NCBI RefSeq assembly: GCF_035083965.1
Contig: NC_089735.1
Coordinates: 13,638,501 to 13,702,500, forward strand
Reading direction: 5' to 3'
Source of the DNA: Branchiostoma lanceolatum
Lineage: Eukaryota; Chordata; Leptocardii; Amphioxiformes; Branchiostomatidae
DNA length: 64,000 bases
Under the pieces are notes generated by a model. It did no database searches. It saw nothing but the letters and a program-made list of their open reading frames with translations, and had not been told where the DNA came from. Position numbers and translations under genes: made by a program. Shown piece after piece: positions 48,501 through 56,828 of this stretch; the stretch's first letter is position 1; every line of letters begins with the position of its first letter.

Positions 48501-50254
48501 TATACTTCATTTTCAGACAAACTGTATTTCAGGTATACTGATGTTTTGGGCATAGGAGTTAATCAAAGGCATCCAGAGTATTTTATGAGGCTTGAAACTT
48601 GGATAAGAAACTCCAATTTCTAGTCATTCCTACACATAGTAAGTTTCAATAACACTATACCATTACATAATTATCAACATTAAAGGAGCAAAGATACGAT
48701 GTCGTTGTATGGTGAGAACTGACAGAAAATCCAAGCCCTAAAAGACTGATCCTGACTGTCTATCACAATCAGTGGTTCGACCAATGAGAGAGTGACTGCA
48801 TGTCCGTCAAATATTTGCATTTTTATGTTTAATTTTGTATTTCTACACTTTGATGGAGGTGGGCGGGGCTATGGTATCAGTCTATTAACACTAGGTGGGT
48901 GAAACTAAAAGATCACCATGTAGCTTATTTTTTGTGCCGCTTTTGAGCACTTTTGGTTAGAAATATGGTAAACAATGGCATTAAATGTGAATTTCATAAA
49001 GATTACAGCAACTAGAATATTTCCAGTTTTCAAGCCTCATAAAATGCTCTGGCTGCCTTTAAAGGATTATTTCTGTTCAGTATTTAGTTTGCAGCAAAGC
49101 ACACATAGTAACCCTGTATATTTCCCTATCCCCAGGAGTGGAGAAGCCCAGCAGCCGGTTGTGAAGAACACGTGGATGTGGAGGCGTGACCAAGACCTGG
49201 CCCAATGGCTCGCCAAACCTGCCAGCAAGGTGAGGAGTGTTACAAACTGCACCATGCCACATCATGGCTTGAATGCACATTCACTTTTGTGCACCCAAAG
49301 TTGGAGCTGTGCACCTAATTTTGCATCTAAATTAGTGCACCTAAATTTGAGTGTCAGACAACTTGTCTGTAATTTGAAGTTCAGATTTATACTCTGAAGA
49401 GAGGCAGAAAGGTTTGGCTGACATTCTTTTTAATTTTATGTTATGTATCCCAAAATTTTTCTGTGCACCTAAATTTTTAGGTTAACCAGGTGCATGCACC
49501 TTTTCTAAAAATTAAAATTTGGCAACCAGTTGAGCTACCAAATAAACCACTTTCATCTTGTTAAAGGCACCCTAAGCAATTTCAGGGGGTAAAACTGGAA
49601 GTATTCTGGACAAGGAAATCTATATGAAATTGACATTTACTTCCCCATATAAGTACATTTGCATCATTATTTTATACTTTTGGGCGTTTGAAAAGAGCGC
49701 AGAAACAAGCCGTAAATGGAGTATTTTTTTTATTGGTACCACCAAATAATCAGCCCAGAATCCAGCCGTAACCGTTTTCTGTCAACAATTTTCGGTAATT
49801 TCCGGCTGTGGGACGTCACAATGTCCGAGCACATTGAGCCATGACAACGTGATTAATTCTTCGGAAGTGTTCAGGACTTATCTGTCAGAATCGCGTATGT
49901 TCGGAACTAATGGCTGGCCTCCAAGTGCTCAGATTTTCAATGAGTTGCTCCATGATGGTCGATATGCAACGAGATAGTGTTATTTAAACTTACTTTGGAT
50001 ATAGAAATCACTAAAGAATTAATTTTGAAAATACAACTTTCAACGCCCTAATACTGCTTAGGTTGCCTTTAAACATTGATAAATGCTGCCATTTGCAGTT
50101 AATCTTTTCAGTTTGTTAAGAAGTCCACCACATTCTGGTTTCCTGTGCACTGTGCAGACAATTTTCGTTTCAATATGAAGCTTTGTTTCTTGTATTACGG
50201 CATATCAACTCTGTTCCTGTTGTAAGACAATGTTGTGTTTCCTTTTCACAGTAG
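39547..50254 (+). CDS. NCOA4: NCOA4, nuclear receptor coactivator 4 (ferritinophagy receptor)
   Basis: Coding exons: 39547-39663 (exon from 39530), 40368-40508, 41669-41784, 44570-44715, 44839-44957, 46059-48049, 49136-49229, then TAG at 50252-50254. All junctions are GT-AG and in frame; 908 residues (human about 614). Residues 1-213 are the helical ARA70 region, with VKSQVHAAISRQLEALRSRE nearly as in vertebrates. The large exon holds a Cys cluster (C416-x5-C-x5-C-x-C-x3-C434) with the same spacing as human, where it binds an iron-sulfur cluster, and about 18 short Trp-Leu motifs. NCOA4 binds ferritin heavy chain and carries ferritin to autophagosomes and lysosomes for iron release; in high iron it is bound by HERC2 and degraded. 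The ATG at 39547 is chosen because it is the first after a good acceptor and opens the ARA70 helix. The extra length is in the repeated C-terminal part. Confidence 0.93.
39724..40206. mobile_element. TTAA-flanked element in NCOA4 intron
   Basis: AGGCATCCAGAGCATTTTATGAG is mirrored by CTCATAAAATGCTCTTGGTGCCT between TTAA at 39720-39723 and 40207-40210. It is closely related to 48563-49058. Confidence 0.65.
40368..40508 (+). CDS. NCOA4: NCOA4 exon with the conserved ARA70 helix
   Basis: 47 codons between CTCCCAG and GAG|GTAAGC. SRQLEALRSREVWLLNQVE is the most conserved stretch of the family and predicts a coiled coil used for self-association. Confidence 0.93.
41475..41575 (-). repeat. tRNA-like SINE head or tRNA pseudogene
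   Basis: On the minus strand TGTGGTGTAGTGGTCTGCGC fits an A box and CCCGAGTTCAACTCCC a B box. The arms do not fold into a normal tRNA, and no anticodon can be assigned. Confidence 0.4.
42264..42719 (+). CDS. GIY-YIG endonuclease domain of a Penelope-like element
   Basis: The open frame reads DIKANVIYKLKC, then NNMYIGETSRPLKERYKEH, then FHHLKHNQGHSF, FDRGIREAIYERM and RKGGLRVELSGTWD. The YIGET motif followed by L-x-x-R-x-x-E-H and a later I-x-E-A is a GIY-YIG nuclease domain in the form that closes Penelope-like polyproteins. The nuclease cuts the target DNA for reverse transcription. At 151 residues it is only the C-terminal end; the reverse transcriptase is missing, and the codons before about 42350 may not be coding. 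It is transposon-derived and lies in an NCOA4 intron. Confidence 0.7.
   Translation: MPIVQLATVDFSTVTKCQQKYKHPKDRPEKDIKANVIYKLKCEEPNCNNMYIGETSRPLKERYKEHCRKSANRYSSAIFHHLKHNQGHSFNLESTDILDPEERWFDRGIREAIYERMYNPALSRKGGLRVELSGTWDNVLRTTHHPRTNNI
42891..42934 (+). ncRNA. Hammerhead-ribozyme-like motif in the Penelope element
   Basis: Stem I 42891-42895 pairs with 42930-42934 (AGTCA/TGACT). CTGACGA is at 42896-42902. Stem II is 42904-42909 with 42916-42921 (AGACAG/CTGTCT), GAAA is at 42922-42925, and cleavage is expected after C42929 of GTC. The mirror copy in the left arm has lost G8 (CTGACAA). Confidence 0.55.
43465..43650. mobile_element. Inverted-repeat element (TACTGTAAATG ends), copy 3
   Basis: ACTGTAAATACATTTAAG and GTGTTCGCGGTGGTTTTAAG at the left; AACCACTGCGAACATTTCTGC at the right. 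NCOA4 intron. Confidence 0.6.
43992..44440. mobile_element. Inverted-repeat element (TAAGGTCTCATTCATG ends), copy 2
   Basis: Inverse of 14567-15042 over nearly its full length, with its right end decayed. NCOA4 intron. Confidence 0.6.
44984..45444. mobile_element. hAT-like element 26 bases after an NCOA4 splice donor
   Basis: TAGTGCTGCGTACCTAAACC is mirrored by GGTTTAGGTACACAGCACTA. Flanks GTTAGAGG and GTTACATT are a decayed 8-base duplication at best. The inside is rich in GGACCTGAACC motifs, like the 4599 element. Confidence 0.55.
46059..48049 (+). CDS. NCOA4: NCOA4 large exon: Cys cluster and repeated ferritin-type motifs
   Basis: 663 codons plus two bases. Order: WLARG and WLLQI motifs, VEIENLGQLCC, the Cys cluster (C416-C434), several single WL motifs, then from about residue 570 six units of the form V-x-L-G-G-[LF]-x-Q-[FIL]-x7-W-L (Trp at 591, 632, 700, 752, 813 and 874). 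In each the residue eight before the Trp is Ile, Leu or Phe, the same geometry as human Ile489/Trp497, which contact ferritin. Vertebrate NCOA4 has one or two such units. Base composition is higher in GC than the flanking introns. Confidence 0.93.
48103..48345 (-). mobile_element. LINE remnant in NCOA4 intron
   Basis: The minus strand reads WNPNHRKRSRGRPRRTWLD, then LTLTDIKGMARDRANWR, the C-terminal tail of an endonuclease/reverse transcriptase retrotransposon. The open frame extends further upstream (to 48510) without recognisable LINE sequence. Confidence 0.7.
48563..49058. mobile_element. TTAA-flanked element in NCOA4 intron
   Basis: AAGGCATCCAGAGTATTTTATG at the left, CATAAAATGCTCTGGCTGCCT at the right. 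It is most like 39724-40206, and its left border has a small change (TTAATCAAAGG). Confidence 0.6.
49270..49515. repeat. GTGCACC-rich repeat in NCOA4 intron
   Basis: TTTGTGCACCCAAAGTTGG, GCTGTGCACCTAATTTTG and AGGTGCATGCACC resemble the 38369 element in inverse order. Confidence 0.4.
49565..50068. mobile_element. TTAA-flanked element in NCOA4 intron
   Basis: AGGCACCCTAAGCAATTTCAGG at the left and TACTGCTTAGGTTGCCT at the right, between TTAA at 49561-49564 and 50069-50072. Confidence 0.6.
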
Positions 50255-50431
50255 TGAGTATCCTGCTGGAACTACCAAGACAACCGATGGTCATGCCACG
50301 GAACCCCACCACGCCACAACATCATCTGTAATTTACTCTCATCATATCTCTATGGCAACCATAGTTGTCCACATCTACTGTCACCGTGGTAACAAGTTAC
50401 CATGGATACCAGTCCGGATGTGAAACACTTC

Positions 50432-50682
50432 AACGCTCATTCTCATTTAAATGTGCACATTTTGTAATCTCCGTTACGGTTAGAAGTAAGACGTTCCTGA
50501 CATTAAGATATGCAACATATAAGGTACGCAACTGCCGTTTTTAAAAGCTAGAAAAGTTTTAAGTCGTCATAAAAACTACAGTTTGACATCTTATATGTGG
50601 CATGTCCTAATGCCAGGAACGTCTTATTTCAATCGGTAACGGAGATTACAAAATGTGTACATTTAAATGAGAACGTGCGCTA
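50432..50682. mobile_element. Inverted-repeat element inside the NCOA4 3'UTR
   Basis: Arms of about 90 bases are inverses (CATTCTCATTTAAATGTGCAC and GTACATTTAAATGAGAACG at the tips). It lies between the stop codon (50252) and the poly(A) signal, so it should be transcribed and could fold into a long hairpin in the mRNA. Confidence 0.65.
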
Positions 50683-51371
50683 AAAGATGCCTTGCTGCTT
50701 GCATAGAAAAATTACGGCGAAAAATTTTTTTTTGATTACTTGCTATGCAGGCCGGTGCTATCGCAGGGAATAATTTCTACACCACTGCTGTAATTGAAGA
50801 CTTTGCTGCAGTAAAGATACATATTGAATAACTGAAAATTTGATCAAGTTATTTCTTGCCTTTTAAAAGATGTATTATTATATGTATTATTAAGGTGACG
50901 TGGAATGTAGTTAACCAATAACTTCTACTATCTTGATCTGCTGCTTTCTTTGCACCAATGTGTTCCTCTATATGTCATCTTTGTTATCATATGTCAAAAG
51001 ACAAACTTCATGAATAGATTATTGATAATTGATATTGATATCATAGCACTTATTGCACTTATTACACAAAGCCTTCATTGGCAGAGAAAATTTGTGTTAT
51101 TTGAAATGATTGTCAACATTTCTTTCCCAGATGTTTACCATATCACACTTGACTTTGAACCAATCTAAGCAGTATGAATTATTTAAAATAAGATAAAAAG
51201 GTGTCCAAGGCAAATGCCAACCAGACATGTGTAATCTTTCTTTTAAGAAATTAAAGTATTCTTAGAATATTTTACTTGTATTTCACCTGTTGACTTACTA
51301 AGATCTTTTGATTAACCTACACTATCTGCTCTTCTTTGGAATTTTAGCTTGGATGGTCAATTTGGAAAAGC

Positions 51372-51377
51372 AATAAA
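51372..51377 (+). terminator. NCOA4: NCOA4 poly(A) signal
   Basis: AATAAA, followed within 25-40 bases by a T/G-rich stretch (TTTGTGCCTTGTGTG). It ends a 3'UTR of about 1.1 kb. Confidence 0.65.
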
Positions 51378-51421
51378 TGGTGTAATGGGATTTGTGCCTT
51401 GTGTGTTTTATTTTGAGGTTG

Positions 51422-51651
51422 GGCCACACCAATTTTATTTCTTGGTTAACGGAATGTAAAAAAAAAATGCTAGATTGGAAAATCAACATGAAAACAGGAT
51501 CTCAAAAGAAAGTTTGTACTTTGGTGCACACAGTTTCAGGGAGTGAACAGGGTCAGGTGCAATTTTTCACCCCAGCCTTCTGTTATAATGATGTCCTCAT
51601 GCTAAGATTAAAAAAAAAATCTGTTAACCAAGAAATTGAATTGGTGTGGCC
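51422..51651. mobile_element. Inverted-repeat element (GGCCACACCAATT ends), copy 2
   Basis: GGCCACACCAATTTTATTTC is mirrored by GAAATTGAATTGGTGTGGCC. A short GT and G run follows at 51652-51692. Confidence 0.65.
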
Positions 51652-51692
51652 GTGGTGTGTGTGTGTGTGTGTGTGTGGGGGGGGGGGGGGGG

Positions 51693-53206
51693 TACAGTAA
51701 GTTATGGAAAAATGACTCCCCACTTTTATTTCATAATTCTTCAACACTATAGTTCGCGCAGAGGTCCAAACGGCATAATGAATTATTGGAACAATTCGAG
51801 ATGTAGAGTGCATTCAGGCCCAAAAATTGTATGGATAAGATCAGCCCGAACATTGATTTTCGCCTGATTTCAACCTAAAATTAGTAATTTACACTCCACA
51901 ATAGTCAATGAAAATATTAAATAATAAAAATGTCGTAAACAGTTCTATCGCAAAAACGTCCTAGATGCTGTAAACAGGCATGGAAAGTTTCTCTTTGTTA
52001 CTAACTTTGATACAGGTAGATACCATTTCTCGACCAAATACAATACACACGGCCGTGTACTTAATTAATTCGGCTCCTTTCACGGTCATGTTTTAGCGCC
52101 CCCTATCTTTCAGCCCGCTAATTGCAGCATTATAAGTTTCAATCCGTTGCAAGGATAGGCTACACCAAACACTTTCTTGATTAGACCAAATCGAATTGGC
52201 ATCGGAAAGGGGACACAAAGTAGTTCAGGTTCGAAATAATTTTAAATACCGATGGGGGCTAAAGTATTTTCCAAAATGAGGGGGCAATACCAAGCCTCCA
52301 CCAGGCCCTCTTACGGGCGTATGAATCGTAGAATTCGGCAAAAAAAGGAATGATTGGCCGGTAGGGTCAGTCCACAGTGAAGATCACATTTCGCCCGTTT
52401 GGAGCCAGAAAGTGAAACCCTGGAGTAGTTAGTCTGGTAGAGACTAGGCAATACCAGTGATTGTCACAGGCAACACACACTTCCCTTAGTTGCACCAAGG
52501 AGTCAAATACAGCCTTGATCCTGTCATTCATTTCGACGGCCGCTTCTCGAATTCGCCGCGGTACAAGGACGCCACTGTTATTTAGCGGAATAAAGTATAA
52601 CTGCAACTAAGTCGTCAACTTTGTTATGTCTATGCTGATTGGTCCTCTTGAATAGATTGACCAATCGGTGCAGACTAATGTTTGGTCTGCGGGAATATAA
52701 CACTAGTATGTTTGTATCCCTGTGATAAGAGTTGATCGGCTTTTGAGTATCCAATTGATAAGTATCCAATGGATAAGTCCAATGGAATAATCATTTGATT
52801 TTTCTAATGTCTCTTCTGATTGGTTAAATCTAGAATTGCCTCTTGCCAAGTCTGTAGTGCTGGAGCATTTATTTCCTTAGCTGCTAGAGGTCGCTCCAAT
52901 ATTATTGTTGCGGCATTCTTTCGTAATCCGCTTGGCAAAAATAACGCCCTAGACACGCAGCGAAGAATCGGCTTTTATCGATTATAGCCTGGATTGTAAC
53001 CGCTGAATTGGTTAGTTGTTACCTCATTGAAGAAGGTTCACGCCTTACGGAAGCATTGCGATTCTCTGGGTTTGTGTGATCGCAGCAATAACTCAGGATT
53101 CCATTGATGCATTTGTTTGTATTTTTGCATGTCGTCACTTCGTAGTGTGCCGATGATGCCTGCTTATTTTGTGCACCGTAGCTGTATTTTCATGATTTTT
53201 ATTATC
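51693..53206. other. Intergenic; one short inverted-repeat element
   Basis: A CTCTACCAGG-family copy lies at about 52291-52447 (AGCCTCCACCAGGCCC to TAGTCTGGTAGAGAC). No exon or other family is supported. Confidence 0.4.
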
Positions 53207-53253
53207 TCCATGAAAAATGGAGATATAGTTTTGGGCGTGTCTGTCTGTCTGTA

Positions 53254-53299
<46 letters not shown>

Positions 53300-53640
53300 T
53301 GTTTCCGCACTACTGTAGTCAGCATACTAGTAACTCAAGAACCTCTAGATGGATTACGATGATATATGGTATGTGGGCGGGTGTTTTGAAGCCGAAAGTC
53401 AAGGTCGACTTTGGCCCCCCTGGTATTTGACCTTGGTACTGCAGCAGAACTTCCGTTTTGTCTACCTTTCGACCTGGACTTTCTATGGTCTTTATTTTGG
53501 GAGGCAGATAGCTTATGATGTAATAAAGAAGTGGTGTAGGTTTGGGCCCCCTAGCAGCTTGCTCTGGAACTGAACGGGCATTATTGTGAAAATATTCTAA
53601 GGAGAATAACTGAACAAAACAACGACGGATTTCCATGCTA
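53203..53640 (+). repeat. ATCTCC repeat family, long copy
   Basis: ATCTCCATGAAAAATGGAG, a (GT)n run at about 53258-53300, TTTCCGCACTACTGTAGTC, GGCCCCCTGGTATTTGACC and GGGCCCCCTAGCAGCTTG. The 61606-62013 copy is its inverse. The GT microsatellite seems to have grown from the element's own GT-rich tract. Confidence 0.65.
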
Positions 53641-54242
53641 TTATCAAGTAGGGCAATCTACCCAAGATGATGATGATCTTGATGATTTATCGTACGACTG
53701 GTATACGATAGTAAATTGAAGCCATTTCTTGTGACGGAAAAACCTTTCGGTAGATCATTGTCAAAACTTGGCCCTGTCGCAGCCTCGCTGAAAATCTTAC
53801 GTCAGAAATTTCGTTCGAGAAATGTGACATACACGTATATAGTCCCAGGAACTGGTTTTGAATGACAAAATGACAAATCCTCCTCCCAGCTGTCAACGGG
53901 CTTCTTCCAGGGATCACTCCTTCAGCTACCACCGAACTGTACTTGTATGTCTAACAGCTTGATGTTAGTTTCAATCATCGATCTGTTTAGTAACAAAAGA
54001 AAAGACGTCGAACCTTAGATTAACGAGCGATAACACTTACTATATTTTAACCTCATTGCTATAATGTCTTGTAACTGGGTCGGTACAAATTAGGCCTTGA
54101 AAAAAACTCAATTATCGTCCTTTCGACCCAAATCATCATCATCATCGACCCAAATACTACCCCCGTTACACCATCATTAGAACTGGTCCAACTCGTCCGA
54201 CTACTAGTATTTCAAAACAGACCACCCCACTGGGAGGGCAAA

Positions 54243-55583
54243 ATGTCTAGAACTAGAAGGAAGTCAGCAGGCCTATTGTTCCTAATTTGCTTTCTTGCAG
54301 CCGTTCTTGGTGTTGTTCATTTTATTTTCACATTCAGGGTGATACCGAGAAAAGAGCATGTCCATCGTGATCATTGTATTGACATCAAGGAGTTCGACAA
54401 AGTGTCTCTCGATCCAGTCAAAACTCTCAACACTTCCGACCAGGCGGTAAGTTCCAGCGCTGCCGACTTCACCTACCCCGCGTCCAAGTTTTTCTCCGTC
54501 TGGTATGAAGACAGCGCCCCAAGAGTCAACAATAAACTGCGAGGTAAGAAGAAAATTGTCGTGTGGGGTGACAGAGAGGAGTGGGACGAGACCATCCCAT
54601 CTCCCTGCCGCCCTGACGTTCCTCCCTGCGACATAACACTAGGCATCGGGCAAAGCGAGGACGCCGATGCCGTTGTGTTCTACTACAGCCGTACACCGAA
54701 CGTTTTTAATAGTAGCTCCATGCCCAAACGGCACCCACACCAATACTGGATCTTTTTCTCAGACGAAGCGCCGCTCTATCCAGCCATGCGTGACCACGAC
54801 TTTGTTTCTTACAACAGCGTCTTCAACATGACCATGACCTACAGACTAGATTCGGACGTTCCGGCCCTTTACGGATCCACTGATATCGTTTATGACAAAC
54901 TAAAGGACAGACATCACAGCAAAGACTACTCTGTCGGGAAAAAAGGTCTCGCAGTCTGGTTTGTGAGTAATTGCTATAAGTACTTACCCAGGTTTGCCTA
55001 TGCGAGGGAACTTTTGAAACACATGGACCTGGATATCTTCGGGAAGTGCGGAAAGGAAATTGTGTGTCCAGGGAAAAGCTACGATTGCTCGGACAATATC
55101 ATCAAGCAGTACAAGTTTTATCTCGCTTTCGAAAGCTACCCTTGCAGGGAATACATCACCGAAAAGTTCTGGAGGAATGCTCTGGAGAACGAAGCAGTTC
55201 CCATTGTGTTGGGCCCACCAAAATGTGACTACGAAAAGATCGCTCCTCCCAATTCCTTCATCCATGTGGACGACTTTGAGTCGCCCAAGGATCTCGCAGC
55301 TTACTTGAAGAGACTTGACAAGGACACAGAGCTGTACAACCAGTACTTTAAGTGGAGGGAATCACCGAAACCCACTGAAAGCATCTTCAGCGACTATGGA
55401 AGTGTCTGGTGCCGTCTGTGTAAGAAACTGTATGATATGGACACGACAGAAAGAAAAGTGTACACAGACATTGACAGATGGCTGAAAGGAAAAAGCCATG
55501 ACAAGTGTAAACCCATTGTTCTCCTGGACTATAATGACCCTAGAAATAATGTGCATTTTGTTAATAACTTTACTTCTCTGTAG
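54243..55583 (+). CDS. Alpha-1,3-fucosyltransferase (GT10), intronless
   Basis: A single open frame of 446 residues. It should move fucose from GDP-fucose onto N-acetylglucosamine-containing glycans in the Golgi. It is a type II membrane protein: a short basic tail, a membrane segment at about residues 10-32, a stem, then the catalytic domain. QYWIFFSDEAP (about 167-177) and FNMTMTYRLDSDVPALYG (about 193-210) stand where the family has its W-x-x-x-E-S-P and FNWTMTYR-x-DSD motifs. The best-conserved block is at about 291-340: FYLAFESYPCREYITEKFW, then NALENEAVPIVLGPP and SFIHVDDF. The start fits: it is the first ATG after an in-frame stop and gives the expected anchor. Length is in the usual range. 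Many fucosyltransferases are single-exon, so this is not by itself a retrocopy. Acceptor specificity cannot be told. Confidence 0.92.
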   Translation: MSRTRRKSAGLLFLICFLAAVLGVVHFIFTFRVIPRKEHVHRDHCIDIKEFDKVSLDPVKTLNTSDQAVSSSAADFTYPASKFFSVWYEDSAPRVNNKLRGKKKIVVWGDREEWDETIPSPCRPDVPPCDITLGIGQSEDADAVVFYYSRTPNVFNSSSMPKRHPHQYWIFFSDEAPLYPAMRDHDFVSYNSVFNMTMTYRLDSDVPALYGSTDIVYDKLKDRHHSKDYSVGKKGLAVWFVSNCYKYLPRFAYARELLKHMDLDIFGKCGKEIVCPGKSYDCSDNIIKQYKFYLAFESYPCREYITEKFWRNALENEAVPIVLGPPKCDYEKIAPPNSFIHVDDFESPKDLAAYLKRLDKDTELYNQYFKWRESPKPTESIFSDYGSVWCRLCKKLYDMDTTERKVYTDIDRWLKGKSHDKCKPIVLLDYNDPRNNVHFVNNFTSL

Positions 55584-56100
55584 ATCCGTGGCCTTTCAAC
55601 GGTTGTAGACCACGCCCACACAGCCTAAGTTAATCTGCATAAACTACAATTTCCAACACAAGTATTTGTAACCGAATTTTCGACTGATCAACTCCAGTCC
55701 ATATATGCCTTCTCAAGGAATGAGCAATCCACTGTCTCTGTGACCCAAAATTTGTAGTTTAACTTTGATACAGAAGGACTAATACCAACGCAGATGAACT
55801 TTCACATTCTTATTCTTCTGTCCGCTTGGTCATTGTCGCTTCCCCGTAGAGCGAAGTATATACCCGTAATTTACCATAAAACATAAGCGATGAATTATGT
55901 GTAGTCGAACTTATCTAATATTGTCCAAAGTGAAAAACCAGTGTCTGGTTGTCCGAGAATGGAGAGTAACCAGTATTTTTTTTCTATTGATAGTCCTCAG
56001 TATCGTGACTTGATACAGTTCATTATGTAAGCTGCAAAAAAAATGCCATCATTGTTTTCATGATGATGGTAATGGTGATAACAGTGGTGACAATGAGAAA
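55584..56100 (+). other. 3' flank of the fucosyltransferase gene
   Basis: No repeat or exon recognised; AT-rich, no clear AATAAA. Confidence 0.3.
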
Positions 56101-56828
56101 ATTATTTACAGGTTTGCGTAGCAAAACCTTTGTTGGATCCGCTGGCATGTATGGTGGCCGCCATCTTGATTTTGTGACGTCGCAGGGTAGCCATACCATT
56201 GGGAGGGGTGTTTTGGGGGGTCGCTAGCGTTCTCTCTATTTTTTTAACAAATCGGCACACAACTATCACACATTCAACTGAAATAAAAAAATTCAATACC
56301 AATTCAAAGACCTCGTAATCGCTAAGCTAACACATCCTCGTTCACCAGGACCCTTCCGCTCCACGTTACATCGCTCGCAGAAAGGGCCCTGGTAACACGG
56401 GATGGCATCCATGGTTATTACGATATCGCCACCAAAACAGCTTCAGCCAATCAGAGGGGTTAAAACCCGTTTGCTTCCTCTCATCGGAAGCAAGCGCGCA
56501 AAGAACGCTGGGAAGCTATCAACCAATCAGGTTACGTGTTACTGCTAGCTCATTAATTATTCATGAGCTACAACTGCCGTTTGTCCCAAATAAGGGTTAG
56601 CTCATTAACTATTCATGAGCTACAACTGCCGTTTGTCCCAAATAAGGGTTAGCTCATTAATTATTCATCAGCAAGTCTCGTCGACCTGCAATAACCATGG
56701 ATGCCATCCCGTGTTACCAGGGCCCTTTCTGCGAGCGATGTAACGTGGAGCGGAAGGGTCCTTGTGAACGAGGATGAGCTAACATAGCAAACCTGAGGTA
56801 TATGTAGCACAAATACTTAACTCTAGTA
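56101..56828 (+). repeat. YY1/CRE-bearing repeat family, copy 4, split by a hAT-like element
   Basis: The repeat starts GGTTTGCGTAGCAAAACC and GGCCGCCATCTTG, breaks at 56332, and resumes at 56777 with AGCTAACATAGCAAACCTG to CTTAACTCTAG. Confidence 0.7.
56333..56776. mobile_element. hAT-like element nested in a repeat
   Basis: CATCCTCGTTCACCAGGACCC is mirrored by GGGTCCTTGTGAACGAGGATG. AGCTAACA is duplicated exactly at 56325-56332 and 56777-56784. The inner part has two tandem TTAGCTCATTAATTATTCAT units. Confidence 0.78.

Noticed and set aside
52367-52606. 79-codon minus-strand frame as an exon
   Set aside because: It overlaps the end of a short inverted-repeat element and lacks splice sites; no domain.
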